NCBI GenBank assembly: GCA_028583405.1
Contig: CM053260.1
Location: 12,174,660-12,238,659 of the forward strand
Reading direction: 5' to 3'
Length of the DNA stretch: 64,000 bases
From: Pogonophryne albipinna
Taxonomy: Eukaryota; Chordata; Actinopteri; Perciformes; Artedidraconidae
The notes under the pieces are model-generated. The model was not told where the DNA came from and did not search any database. It was given only the letters and a program-made list of their open reading frames with translations. Below, piece by piece: positions 47,601-58,400 of the stretch (positions are counted from its first letter, which is position 1; each line of letters starts with the position of its first letter). The translations under genes were made by a program, and so were the position numbers.

Positions 47601-49767
47601 TGTTTGACAACAAGGCAGCAGAGAAATAAGGCTGGACCGTTAAAAACCGTAATCCTCTTTTAATTTTCTAACCATTTGAGGCCTATTTGTCCCTAAAACT
47701 GCATCCTTCTTTTGCTGCCGTTTCACATTGTTTTATGTTCTTTTTGATTTATCATTAGCTTCATATCTGAAAAGGCATGACATTGACTGCATGATTTGAA
47801 ATATATACTTTTTTATTTCATTTAACATTCGTGCTTGTTTTGCCTGCTAACATTCTTGTTAACATTCGTATTGTCGGCCCCTTTCACACAATGAACCGTA
47901 ACCATCTTCAGCTCTGGTTATTTGTACGAGGCAGTGGTTTGTTGTTAGCCTCTTATACAAGTCTCCTTTTTTATCAGTTGATTAAAAAAGAGTTGCAAAG
48001 AAAAGTACCACAGAAATAACCCTTTACATTTTCACCTAGATGATTGATTTTAAATTTTTCATTTCTATCAAACAAATGAAATCGTTCGAGAACATTGTAA
48101 CAACTTGAAAGCTTTACACAGGGATATGGTTGTTTCCTGTTCCCACTAGAGTTGTTGTTACTCATTAGTCACATTCCAACTAGCGCTAAACCAACAATTA
48201 AAACGGCCAGAGCTTTTATGGCTAAAGGTGCATGTGCGAAAGGGGCCACTGTTGGCAGTAGTAGTGCATGTTATTATAGAATCAGTTGCATGTCACTTAT
48301 GCATGGATATGTTGTTGTCCTCTCCTTGCCCTCTTCCCCAAGGCATGATGACAGCTTACGGCCAACATTACATGCCCATGCAGGGCCCCCATGAGGGCTT
48401 GTTGAGCGTGGCCACAATGCCACCTTACCATGCAGGGGGGCCCTTCCTGCCTCTCCACCATGTCCAGCAAGGTATGCCTGGGTACCCTGGCATGCCTCAT
48501 CAGGGTAAGGGTCACTGTCCTAGTCACATCCAGTCGTGTCTCTCCTGCAGGAGGGTTTACCTGGTCCACATGCTTGAAAGTAAGCTTTTGGGTGTGCTGG
48601 GAGAGTCACACAGCCTCAGTTTCCTCCAGGAAGCGTAAGATATGGGGCTAGTACCATCTGTCACTGAGCAGTCAGAGCTCTCTCCTCTCAAACAATCACA
48701 TATCACACCAAAAGCATACAGGATCCATACACATTTACAGATATAATGTATGTATGTAGCCTAGCCACTAACATCAAACAGATATTCAAAAACTAACATC
48801 TTCACTTGTCACTGTAAAATAGGGTTGTCTGTCTACTAAGTTACACAGTCACTAAATGCAAATACACTAACAATTGTCCTTTAACAGGTATGATGGGTGC
48901 TGGTATGAATGGCATGGCAGGAAGTCCTTCTCAAGGAAACTTTATGCAACAGGTGAGCCCAAGTCCAGAAAATACTACAGAGTTCTATACTTTTCAACTT
49001 CATATGAGTTTCGGTCACTGCCTTTTCATTGATGGATGTTACGAAATGGAGTAAGATTTGTATTGTGTGATTTATTGTCATTGCCATGTTATTTTTAGGA
49101 TTCAATATTAAGCATTTTGTGAACGTACTTTAAAGTACCTATGCATTGTCACATTTAGCCCGGGATGTTCAGCCCAGGACCGCAGGCTCCTCCACCGTAT
49201 CCCGGACAGGGCCAGCTGGGCCAGCCCTCACACCTGCAGCCCACCACTCCCATGTTTGTGGCCCCACCACCAAAGACCCAGAGGGTGCTCCACTCCGAGG
49301 CCTACCTGAAGTACATCGAGGGCTTAAATGCAGAGTCCAACTCCGTCAGCAAGTGGGATCAAACACTGAGAGGTGGTGTTTCTTAAGTCGTCTTTTCATT
49401 TGATGTGTGTGCGTAGAAGTGTTTTTGTGGATAAATGTTGATAATACTGAAACTTTATATAATACTACGATTCCCCCCCAGATGATCTGATTAGATTTGT
49501 TCATGCCTCTCGTGTGCTAAAAATATTGAGATATCATTCGACAAGTGAAAATAATGTGCCTGTTAAATAAGTACTTTCATCAAATAACCCTGTGTTTCCT
49601 GCACAGCTCAAAGACGTGATGCTCATCTGACCAAAGAGCAGGAGAGCCGGCTGCCAGCTCACTGGCTGAAGAGCAAAGGAGCCCACACCACCATGGCGGA
49701 TGCTCTGTGGCGCCTGCGTGACTTGATGTTGCGAGACTCTCTGAATATACAGGCATACAACCTGTAA
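29697..49767 (+). CDS. pbrm1: Polybromo-1 / BAF180, PBAF chromatin-remodelling subunit
   Basis: Exons: 29697-29840, 30285-30382, 30559-30706, 30831-30968, 31139-31255, 31344-31412, 31510-31608, 31691-31776, 31858-31949, 32038-32254, 32846-32987, 33131-33216, 33352-33631, 33720-33825, 35400-36039, 37134-37351, 37454-37645, 39172-39329, 39422-39664, 40346-40491, 40611-40768, 46550-46733, 46824-47025, 47141-47339, 47419-47574, 48343-48504, 48888-48952, 49159-49372 and 49607-49767. They total 4,920 nt (1,639 aa; human up to 1,689), with every join in frame. The start [14 protein letters not shown] and end [18 protein letters not shown] are family hallmarks. Order: six bromodomains, two BAH domains, an HMG box and a Pro/Gly/Met-rich tail. 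It targets the PBAF SWI/SNF complex to acetylated chromatin in the nucleus. Fish may also have a pbrm1-like paralogue, which I cannot exclude. Confidence 0.96.
30285..31608 (+). other. pbrm1: pbrm1 exons encoding bromodomains 1 and 2
   Basis: BD1 (about residues 50-155) has [15 protein letters not shown] and NNAKSFYK. At the position where acetyl-lysine readers usually carry Asn it has Tyr, as I recall for human BD1. BD2 (about 180-280) has [18 protein letters not shown] and [12 protein letters not shown] with the usual YN pair, so it should bind acetyl-lysine. Confidence 0.88.
32038..33825 (+). other. pbrm1: pbrm1 exons encoding bromodomains 3 and 4
   Basis: BD3 (about residues 350-445) has [18 protein letters not shown] and [13 protein letters not shown]4 (about 485-590) has [20 protein letters not shown] and [12 protein letters not shown]. 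Both keep the YN pair. A basic linker ([11 protein letters not shown] region) separates them and probably contributes to nuclear localisation. Confidence 0.88.
33989..34215 (-). repeat. LINE 3' end remnant
   Basis: AAGATAAGATAAGATAGACT followed by TTTATTCATCCCAATTTGGG is the reverse complement of a common fish LINE tail. Similar tails occur at 39,970-40,110 and 61,970-62,020. It lies in pbrm1 intron 14. Confidence 0.7.
34224..35092 (-). mobile_element. hAT-like element encoding a CGGBP1-like zinc finger
   Basis: The 869-bp element has perfect 21-bp terminal inverted repeats (TAGACCCTCCAGAAAAACGC at the left end). Its minus-strand frame 34,533-34,868 encodes [20 protein letters not shown] and a following H-x5-H. 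This closely resembles the zinc finger of CGGBP1, a protein considered to derive from a hAT transposon. The flanks do not give an identical 8-bp duplication, so the insertion is old or my boundary is off by a base. It lies in pbrm1 intron 14. Confidence 0.75.
35140..35362 (+). repeat. LINE 3' tail
   Basis: CCCCTCTGTGGGACTAATAA followed by AGGTATTCTGATTCTGAT is a short-repeat-ended LINE tail. A reverse-strand relative lies at 52,762-52,880 and a related one at 30,180-30,240. It lies in pbrm1 intron 14. Confidence 0.7.
35400..37351 (+). other. pbrm1: pbrm1 exons 15-16 encoding bromodomains 5 and 6
   Basis: Exon 15 is unusually long (640 nt). BD5 (about residues 620-720) has [18 protein letters not shown] and [12 protein letters not shown] with the YN pair. 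BD6 (about 735-850) has [20 protein letters not shown] and spans into exon 16 ([17 protein letters not shown]). It lacks the canonical Asn, as human BD6 does, so it is probably not an acetyl-lysine reader. Confidence 0.88.
36080..36620 (-). repeat. Two LINE-type 3' remnants in pbrm1 intron 15
   Basis: About 36,090-36,190 carries TTCTCTGCATTTAACCCATC and AGGAGCAGTGGGCAGC, a recurrent fish repeat segment. About 36,270-36,600 begins AAGCTTTATTTATATAGCAC with CAAAGTGCTTTACAAAATGA, the reverse complement of an L2-type 3' end. No ORF is retained. Confidence 0.6.
37710..38565 (-). mobile_element. 5'-truncated LINE with C-terminal reverse-transcriptase remnant
   Basis: The minus-strand frame 38,231-38,554 encodes [20 protein letters not shown] and [19 protein letters not shown]. 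This is typical of the region after the RT domain in L2/CR1-clade LINEs. The remainder down to 37,710 looks like its decayed 3' end. It lies in pbrm1 intron 17. Confidence 0.75.
38594..39101 (+). repeat. TTAA-flanked MITE family 1, copy C (full length)
   Basis: TTAA, then AGGGCACCTATTATGCAAAA, and at the far end ATAATAGGGGACCT before TTAA. The element is 500 bp between the TTAA duplications. It matches copies in introns of fam3d and fam107a and an interrupted copy in stau1. It lies in pbrm1 intron 17, ending about 70 bp before exon 18. Confidence 0.88.
39965..40130 (-). repeat. LINE 3' end remnant
   Basis: AAGATAAGAAGTACTTTATT followed by GATCCCAATATGGGAAATG. It belongs to the same tail family as 33,989-34,215 and lies in pbrm1 intron 19. 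Confidence 0.7.
41021..41320 (+). pseudogene. hAT transposase N-terminal zinc-finger fragment
   Basis: A 99-codon frame. The recognisable part begins [15 protein letters not shown], a pattern common before the CxxC of BED-like fingers in hAT proteins, then [13 protein letters not shown]. No downstream hATC dimerisation domain is visible before the LINE insertion. Assignment is by pattern only. Confidence 0.5.
42029..44100 (-). mobile_element. 5'-truncated L2/CR1-type LINE with near-complete reverse transcriptase
   Basis: Two minus-strand frames, 44,033-42,894 and 42,894-42,208, together cover the RT domain and its C-terminus. Motifs include [63 protein letters not shown] and the catalytic SYADDTHIY, then [13 protein letters not shown]. 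The 3' UTR ends in the AAGTTTATTTATATAGCACT tail. The endonuclease part is missing (5' truncation near 44,100). The two frames are separated by what looks like a single missing base near 42,894. Confidence 0.9.
44120..44645 (+). mobile_element. MITE with four 33-bp internal tandem repeats
   Basis: The termini CAGAGGTAGAAT and ATTTACCTCTG are inverted partners. Positions 44,134-44,265 hold four 33-bp units of the GTACTCAGATCTTGTACTTG type. I recall this pattern as a common fish hAT-type non-autonomous element, but no clean 8-bp duplication is seen. It sits beside the LINE in pbrm1 intron 21. Confidence 0.7.
45390..46026 (+). pseudogene. Exon-like frame inside MITE family 2, split by a nested MITE
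   Basis: From 45,390 a plus-strand frame reads [16 protein letters not shown], then [20 protein letters not shown] and RWRQLMQH. It is cut by the nested element at 45,546-45,975. After that, [15 protein letters not shown] is readable in another frame up to a possible donor (AACAGgtttt near 46,027). The two halves look like one exon of a protein whose family I do not recognise with certainty. I have the impression that similar exons recur in fish repeats. Confidence 0.5.
45546..45975. mobile_element. Nested TA-flanked MITE with about 61-bp TIRs
   Basis: TA at 45,544-45,545 and 45,976-45,977 flank a 430-bp element. Its ends, TGGGGGTTATTCCCTATCTT and onward, are inverted repeats of about 61 bp with one mismatch. 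The TA duplication points to a Tc1/mariner-type MITE. It landed inside the exon-like frame of the surrounding element. Confidence 0.92.
46550..46733 (+). other. pbrm1: pbrm1 exon 22, end of BAH domain 2
   Basis: It encodes [20 protein letters not shown] and [20 protein letters not shown], a strongly conserved polybromo segment. This exon re-enters coding sequence after the transposon-filled intron 21, and the reading frame is preserved. Confidence 0.9.
47141..47574 (+). other. pbrm1: pbrm1 exons 24-25 encoding the HMG box
   Basis: [20 protein letters not shown] and [19 protein letters not shown] form the HMG-box DNA-binding fold (about residues 1,335-1,400). A Q/E/R-rich helix and [20 protein letters not shown] follow. 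Confidence 0.9.
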
Positions 49768-50002
49768 CCTGTAGGACCAACCACTATAATCAGCTCACTC
49801 ACTGCTCTTTCCCTCAGGCTATAGAGTTTAAGAAGGATCATAGACCTTAGAAGCAATATTTTATAGTGAATCATGATCAATTTTATATTTATTAGCTAAT
49901 ATAATGAGCTTGATAGCTATGTGTGTGTGCATTTCCTTTTTTACCTTACTGGATGAATTGTGCTGCAAAACCAGTGTTCTTTTGTCTTTCTGATACTACC
50001 AA

Positions 50003-50008
50003 AATAAA
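50003..50008 (+). promoter_or_regulatory. pbrm1: pbrm1 poly(A) signal
   Basis: AATAAA lies 236 bp after the stop codon, followed by a T-rich stretch (GTGTTGTTTCTTTTTATG). That gives a 3' UTR of roughly 260 bp. Confidence 0.7.
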
Positions 50009-50159
50009 ATTCAGAACACACTGTAAATACTGTGTTGTTTCTTTTTATGTCTCCAACAAGCGATACTTTGTGTTTTGAGTTTATCAGTTTGCACTTATGT
50101 TAAAATGTAAAACTTGATTCACCTTCACTGCTCAATCGTGCTCACTGTCCAGTAAATCC

Positions 50160-50396
50160 TGCCTTATTTTGGAAGTACTTCCTCTCTGTTAACGTCACTT
50201 CCTGAGGAGAGAATGAAGATTGGGCCATTCTCTTTAGTGTTTGCCCTGTTCTCCCAATGTCCACCTACTCACCGCCCGCTTTTTGATACAAAAACAACTT
50301 AAACTGACTCTTGAAACCTGCCACTAACAAAAGCAAACGTTAGTAAATCAACGTATACTATGGAGTAATTTAAAACCCGAACCAAGGAGCGACGAG
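50160..50396 (+). promoter_or_regulatory. stau1: Candidate stau1 promoter and 5' untranslated exon
   Basis: Two ETS-like TTCCTC/TTCCTG cores surround an AACGTCAC CRE-like half site at about 50,177-50,205. Further on, a good donor (GACGAG|gtgagg, exon edge 50,396) would end a non-coding exon that could splice to the acceptor at 52,386. It starts only about 150-200 bp after the pbrm1 poly(A) site, so the two genes are tightly tandem. Confidence 0.45.
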
Positions 50397-52386
50397 GTGA
50401 GGTTTATTTTGTGCAGTGACTTATCCAGGGTCGGGCTTAGCTAGCTAGCCAGATAGCATTTTCGCCGGCTATTTCCAGACTCCCTGTGATTTATTTGATA
50501 TGTACTTATCTTATAAAATAGTGTCAAGTGCTGCTACTAATGTGTTGGGTTCACATCTTTCAGAGGGCACCATTGCATCTGCCATTTAGGATATGTTTTA
50601 AAGAAGTGTGCTATTTTGCCCATCCCTGCAACTGTAGTCTGTAAGCTAGTTGGCTAACGTGGTCCTCTGGGAAAACTTGCATAATCGGCCTGGTTAAATT
50701 AAACGATTGTTAATGTCCTGCTGACAATAATGTTTTCTTTTTGGAGACGTTCATACTTATGGACACTTCATCAGGAAATATGCAATCCCATTGTTGGGAA
50801 AGACATTCTCTTGTTTGCATATCTGCTGGCAGTGAAAGCTCCCTACTGTAACGGCTAGCTAGCTTACCGGCTAATCTTCTTTAAACATCTAGCAAATGTT
50901 CAAGTTGACTTTATACTAATAATATAGTTTATTTGCATTGGTTAAAATCAGTGCATGGTCATTTTGGTTAGATAAGATTAAACCCGAGGCTCCAAGGTCC
51001 GACAACACCCACTCTGATGGACACCACCCAACTGTGTTACAACATCATTACAAAGTTTGTGAATCAGTAGCATCTTTAATTGGCAGCTAATGTACAGCAA
51101 ACAATGTTAATGAGGACTTAATATAACCCAGTGACAGTGGTGGGTTTAGCGTCGGTTTCCAGCTGTCCACACGTCACATTTCATTGTTTGGTGGTCCTGG
51201 GCTGATCAATACAGTTGCCTCTATGATGTTGGCATTCGGGGGTCTACCTGTGTTGGGACTACACTCAAATCTGTATGTGCATTTTTAAGGACCAATACAG
51301 TTCTCAGAGACCTTCATGAATGTTGTGGAAACACATTTGTGAGAGGCATTCAGCAGTTATCATCCTATCCTGTAACAATACTGCTCTTAAATTAATTGTA
51401 CCTTAATGTCATTTTTATTATTTTTGATTCTAACCTTTTTTTTTTTTATTAATATAACCATATGTTATTCAATATGCTCATTAGATATCTTTTTATTTTA
51501 TTTGTTTTATTATTTTCTCCTTATACCATTGTGAAACACCTTGAGATTACATTGTTTTTAAAGTGTGCTATATAAATGAAATGTATTATTAATGTTGGTG
51601 TAATAGTCACAGGGTAAACAAATACTCAAAATGAATTATTTCACAATTGCCACAAATTGATTATATATGTGCAATATTTGCAGAAAGAGTAATGATAGAA
51701 ATATTGTGTATTTTATTTGCATTAGTGCAGAAAACGGAACTCCAATTAAACTTTATTTTGAATATGTTTTATATTGTACAGTAAAGGAACTTACTGTATC
51801 AAAGGAAGGCTTATATACTGCATGTATCATAAGCTGGGTAATAATTGGCTCTCAGACTATAGCCAAGTGGTCCAGAAAATGACGTCAGTGGATTATGGTC
51901 TCTTAATTCTTACCTGCATGACCAACATTCTCCTAATCCTTTCAAATGTTGATCATTGTATTAAATGATATGGCCCTGTTTCAGTTTAACGATCACAATA
52001 ATTTGAAAGTGCGTAGTTGAACTTAACTTGCAAAAGCTATGTGTGAAGGTCAGTGGTTAGAGGTGTTGCCTGACAGCAGGAGGGTCTGGTTTCAAAGCTG
52101 ACTAGCCGGGGGCTTTCTGTGCTGATGCTGCATGTTGTCCCATCTCTGCTTGGGTTCCCTCTCACACCAGGTTCGGTGAACTAGAAACAATTGTTCATAG
52201 AGGTGAATGTTATGGTTTGTCAGTCCTGTGATGGGCAGCCGGCCCAGTGATCTCTTTGGCTTGCCCATCAGGAGCTAAGGACTCCAGTATATGTGAAAGT
52301 GACAAGCAAGTGTTATTTTCTTCAAACTTAATAATTGGTACATCTTACCTAATCATCTCATATCCTCATTTTCCTTCATTTTCCAG
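50397..52386 (+). other. stau1 5' intron with repeat remnants
   Basis: No coding exon is supported. About 51,530-51,590 is an L2-type tail (CACCTTGAGATTACATTG, TGTGCTATATAAATGAAATG). A full TGACGTCA lies at 51,880-51,887. Around 52,040-52,250 a decayed fish repeat with tRNA-like wording is present (GTCAGTGGTTAGAGGTGTTG, GGGTCTGGTTTCAAAGCTGA, CAGTCCTGTGATGGGCAG). Confidence 0.5.
52040..52250 (+). repeat. Decayed tRNA-like fish repeat
   Basis: The order of motifs (GTGGTTAG, GCCTGACAGCAGGAGGGTCT, TGCATGTTGTCCCATCTCTG, CAGTCCTGTGATGGGC) matches a very common fish interspersed repeat I know by pattern. I cannot name its class with confidence. Confidence 0.5.
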
Positions 52387-52499
52387 GCAGAGCTTACATC
52401 CACACCTCCTCAATCAACAGTTCCTTTCACCTCCGGCATTCACCTTTGCTGCACTTCAAAGTTCTTATCCTGACCTCGTCCTACTTTACCCGTACAAGG

Positions 52500-55400
52500 A
52501 TGTCCCAGCTCCAGTTTCAGTGTCCCACAAGTCCCATCCCTGCTGCCTCTGCCCCCCTGCAGCTGGGGCAGCCTCAGCTCGGCTACAGCATCCACTGTGC
52601 TGCCGGCACTCTGCCCTCGGAGAGCGCAGGCCAGCCAATGAGGAGCTCCGCTCTCCCTGCCGGCTCAGCCACCCCCTACAATAACAACACAGGTTTGTTT
52701 AATATATCTGTTTTTACAAGATTATTGTTTTTTGTTGTCATATTTTTTTTTTTTTGTCACAGTTATCAGAATCAGGATACCTTTATTCGTCCCACAGAGG
52801 GGACATTTACATTTGTTAGAGCAGAAAAGAGCCAAAGACAGCTTAATGTTAACTAAGAAGCATGCATAAGAAACATATTAAAGATTTAAAAAAAAAAAAA
52901 AAATTACACAAAATACACATCCTGTAACAGTTCTGAAGATGTAGCAGCAAGATATATATTACACACAGGTATACGTACCCTTTGTTTAGCCACTATAATC
53001 ATGTATTTCAAACCCATATTTTACTGTATAAAGTCTCTGTACGCCACCAGTGCTTTGGAAATCTTTAAGTTTTTATGATTTTAGTTTTCAAATGTTAATA
53101 AAGCCCTATGTGTCCCAGCAGTCGGTTTTTGTGTTTATGATCATGTCCATTTGCTCAGTTGTGAGTATTCTAAACCTTTTTTGTTTTCTCACAGTATCTA
53201 ACATGGCAAACCCTAAAGAGAAGACCCCCATGTGTTTGGTGAATGAGTTAGCCCGTTTCAATAAGATTCAACCTGAGTATAAGCTGCTGTGTGAGCAAGG
53301 GCCAGCTCACTCTAAGGTACTTTGAGAGTCATTCTCACAAACAAACGATGCTGTTGTCTTCTTTGTCACATGGCGGTGCCAATGAACACAAATCTATTGT
53401 ATCTCTGCATCTGCCAGATTTTCTCAGTGAGGCTCACACTGGGAGAGCAGCACTGGGAGGCAGAGGGGACCAGCATCAAGAAAGCCCAGCACTCGGCTGC
53501 TGAATCTGCCCTCGCTGAGACAACACTTCCCAAACCTACCATGAGGACGCCCCGCAACACAGGCAAGAACCCAGATGGGCTCCTCCCACTGGCCCTGTCG
53601 CACTCTTTGTAATGTTTGTTAGCACCATGCAGTAATAGTTTTCTAACTTGTTATTTTATCTGTGTTTGCCTTTCAGCAGATGGCATGACACATACCATGG
53701 AGTTAAATGCACTATGTATGAAGCTTGGTAAAAAGCCTATGTATAAACCTGTTGACCCGTATCCTGGGATGAGACCTCCAAACTTCAATTACAACGTCCG
53801 GGCTCCAGGACCTTACCAGCGCCCTATGCAACAGTGAGTTGTCCTTTTTTTGAAAATAAGGAAATATCTTAAATTCTTCTCCTGATGGTATGTTTGTGAG
53901 ATAATACAAAAATGGTTGCATTTTAATTTTGTGTGTGCAGGTATTATTACCCATTTCCTCCAGTGGGACCAATGCTATACCACATGGAGCTTTCCATCGG
54001 AGGCCAGCAGTTTATTGGAAAGGGACGCACGCGGCAGTTGGCCAAACATGAGGCTGCTGCCAAGGCCCTGAACGTTTTATACAAAGAGCCAATACTGCAA
54101 GAGTTACCAGAGGTGAGAAAAGGAAGCAGAAACCCGGCATTAAAAAGTGCTACAAAGAAATTGGATTTAGACTTAAATGGCTTTTCTTTCATTAATATCC
54201 TTTCTGCTCCTAACAGATGAATGGAGAGCCTGAGGAGGAGAACCTAAACAAATCAGAAATCAGCCAAGTGTTTGAAATTGCACTTAAACGCAACTTACCT
54301 GTCAACTTTGAGGTGATTACCTAAATGAAATACATTTGAGCATCAGTTTAGTGATACGTCGACAAGATGTTTGACCTAGCCCTGTTTCTTATCAAGTTTA
54401 AATGTAGAACATGAATGCTCCTCTCCATCATAGTTTGTCACTGTTGTTTTTCAGGTTTTAAAAGAAGACGGCCCCCCCCATATGAAGAGTTTTATAGTGC
54501 ACGTTGCAGTCGGGGAGTTCACTGGAGAGGGTGAAGGAAAGAGTAAAAAGATTGCCAAGAAGTTGGCAGCAGCATCGGTGCTGGGGGAGTTGAAAAGGCT
54601 ACCACATATACCCAGTGTGGAAAAGACGCTGCCACGCATCAAAAAGAAAACCAAATCCATCATCAAGGTAAAGGGAGCTGTGAGCAGCAATACGGAAAAT
54701 CACTAACGGACCCTAAAAACGCTTCGCTCACTTTTTGTCCTGATCCATTTATATAAAAACCTGTCTGAAAATAAGCTGATAAATGTTTTTGTTTTGTGTA
54801 ACCATTAGCCAATCACCAACCAAGGCTGGGCCGGCCCTTGGCATAGGCAGTATAGGTGAATGCTAAGGGCGCATCAATCTGGGGGGCGCCACAAATAAAA
54901 AAAAATAAAAAAGTTAGAAATTAAAAAAATATTATATTTTTTATTTCATAATAACACAATTTCCCGATTTTGGATCAACAAAGTACATCTTATTATCTTA
55001 TACTAACAGAACTACACCTATATTGCGTACAGCGCCCATACACCATGGCACCCCCCCCCCCCCCCAAATCAAGTTGAACCGCCCCAGCCCCATTAAAAAA
55101 CAGAGGTTTATGTGAAATAGTTCATTTTTGGAAATAATGGTTTTAGTGTGCAATTATAGGTTTTAATGTTGTATTTGTGTTAATTTAAAATTAATCAAAC
55201 TCCCAAAAAACGTATACAGCTTTTATTAACATTGGAATTTACTGTGTAAGCGGCCGCGGGGGGGGGGGGGGGGGGGGAGAGAGCTTTAGAGAGCTCTCTC
55301 CTGAAAGACTGAGAGGCTCTGATGATACTACTATATGACAGTAAAAAAAAGTTGTTATTAATAAACAAGAATAGTTTGAAAGGGGAGTGTTTTGTAAAAT

Positions 55401-58400
55401 ATCCAAAAAGAAGAATCTGCTTACAGTTCTGTTTCATATGGGTGTTGAGAGATGTATTCATAGATCTCTTAATGTTGCTCTCAAAGTGCACCAGATTGAT
55501 GCTTTTAACTTCAATATTAAACAAAAAAAATCTTCCCGGGGGTCACGGTGAGACTGCACGGGAGAGTTGCCACGTCAATTCTAAAGAACTCTACCCCAGA
55601 CCCCTGTATTTAGCTAGTTCTGAGAGCATCATCAACATGCTGCATAACAAGATAAAATCATAACACCTCTATCAGCTGACATCAACAGGCAGGAACATAG
55701 AATCATAACACCTCTATCAGCTGACGCCAACAGGCAGGAACAGGGAGACAGAACACTGAGAGCACAGCAGCCAAGGTTACGAGGTGCGTGTGCTCAGTCA
55801 GGACAGTTTGAACTGATAAACTGGGTCAAAGTTATGGGCCTTGGAAAATATTCCACAACATCTGAGACCTCTAATATATGGATGAAAAACAGTATAATAC
55901 GGGACCTTTAAATGACTTTTGACCTCACATCCACAGCTGCAGACCAGCCCAGAATATGGCCAGGGAATGAATCCCATCAGCCGCCTGGCTCAGATCCAGC
56001 AGGCCAAGAAGGAGAAGGAGCCGGAGTACAGCATGGTGACGGAGAGAGGTCTGCCTCGGCGCCGGGAGTTCGTCATGCAGGTGATTCAACAGCAACGGAT
56101 GCATTCCCTTAACTTCTGCAACTGTCTCTGATTTCCTCTGCTTTGCTTGTAGATTTCTCCCCAATCATCTTTTTCATGTGTTTTGCTGCATGTTTTCTGC
56201 CACAGGTGACGGTGTGCGGTCAGACTGCAGAGGGAATGGGGCCCAGTAAAAAAGTGGCCAAGAGGAACGCAGCAGAGAAAATGCTGGAGCTCTTGGGATA
56301 TAAAGTGCCTCAGCCTCAGCCCCCTAAACCGGCTCTGAAAACTGATGAGAAGGTACTGCCTCGCCTCCTGTCAATCATTGTAAACCTGGCAGACAAGGAA
56401 GATTTCATTTGTGACATTCTTTTGTATTGTTTAGACCCCAGTGAAAAAACTAGGTGATGGGCGCAAAGTGACCTTCTTCGAACCTGGCTCTGCAGAGGAG
56501 AGGACATTGAGTAAGTATCAACATATCTGCTGGACTGAAATATTTAGCTGAGGTCATATTCATTTATTTCAGTCAATAATACAGCCCTTATAAATGTGCT
56601 TTTTCCTTTGAAGTGACCAAGGACCAGGACTTCCGCCTGCCTTACCTGAACCACCACCAGCAGCTTCCTGCCGGTATCCTTCCCATGGTCCCTGAAGTGG
56701 CTCAGGCAGTCGGAATCTGCCAAGTGTCCCATGACTACAGTCGAGCTGCACCCAACCCCGGCATGGCCACCATCACTGCTATTATTGCCAACGAGCTGCT
56801 CTACGCAGGGACGTCACCGACTGCTGAGACTATCCTACAGAACAAGAACAATCTGAACCAACTGCCCCACGGACCCCTCACCAGGCCTTCAGAGCAGCTC
56901 GGCTTCCTTTCATCGGTGCAGAACCTGCAGGTAACTGACGGCATGTTTCACTTTGGGGAATTCAATAACGCCCTTAGATTCAAGATTCAAGGCTTTTATT
57001 GTCATTTGTACATAGCCACAGTGTAGTTATGACAATGACATTCTTAGGTCACAGGCTCCTCCAACAGTGCAACACAATAAAAGAGATAATAGTGCAAAAT
57101 AAAATAGAATATAATAGAAATTACCAAAAGTAATTGGAATATATATATATATATAAGTATAAGTTACAACCAGATGAATGTTATGGATGTTCTTTCAAAA
57201 GTTCTTAGTGTGCATGCATTTGATTTGGACAAAAACATGTTGAGATTTATTGAAATATTGTATTTTCTGCAGGTGGAGTACAAAGATTTCCCCCAAAACA
57301 ACAAGAACGAGTTTGTGTCGCTGATTAACTGCTCCTCCCATCCTCCGCTCATCAGTCATGGGATTGGGAAAGATGTAGAATCCTGTCATGATATGGTGAG
57401 TGTTTTTCTAAGTGTGAAATGTATTGTAACCATTTATTATCTTTACAAAGCTTTTTCTATTCTATGTCCAGAATGCATGTCCCTAAACTTACAATTAGGG
57501 ATGTCCCGATCAAATTTTTTTGCTCCCGATCCGATTCCGATCATTTGATTTTGACAATCTGCCGATACCGATTTTTCCCGATCCGATCTTTATGCAATGC
57601 ATTAAGAGAAAAAAAAGGTAACAGATAACGGCTGGTCATCCAACGCGATGAATTCAGCTATCTTGGCTGTTATTTGTTTGGCCTTTTCACTGTTCTGGGG
57701 CAGTTTCTCTTTCCTTTTAAAAGTCTCTGAAAGTGTCGGTTGTTTCAGTGCCGATACCCGAGTGGCCGCTGTGTACTCGTCCTGTTGTTGTTGGTGTTTG
57801 TTTCTCAGGTGGCGTATTAGATTGGTCGTGTTGAACGTAGCTCTGTTCTTTCCACCACGCGGAACCTCCGCCTTGCAAACATTGCATCTGGCTGTTACAC
57901 TGCCTTCGCTTTCAATTTTATAATACTTCCAAACTCCTGACATTTTCTCTGTCCCGAGTCCCGAGTCACCAGCTGAACGTAGCCTCTCGTTAGCTTACTG
58001 CTAGACACTGCGCGCCCACTCTGTTGCCAGCTTTGAGAGAAATAAGCAACCAGGTCTGAAAACAAGCCCAAAAGAAGCAACACATACATGATGTTGTGTA
58101 ATTTCAAACCAAAACTAAGGCCTCAGGATGACTTTAAGACGTGAACATGGTCATTTTTGTTTTGTAACATTAAATTAAAAAAAAAAAAATAATAATTCCC
58201 GATCCCCGATTTTTTTTCTCCCGATCTTTTGAAAATCACGTGATCGGCTCCGATCCCCGATCACGTGATCAGATCGGGACATCTCTACTTACAATGCAAG
58301 TAATCACATTGTGTTTGAGAGAAATGATGGAGTGTTTGGAGGCCTCAGATTGGGCCAGGATATCACACTAATAGGAAAATGCTGGAAACAAGGGGCTTCA

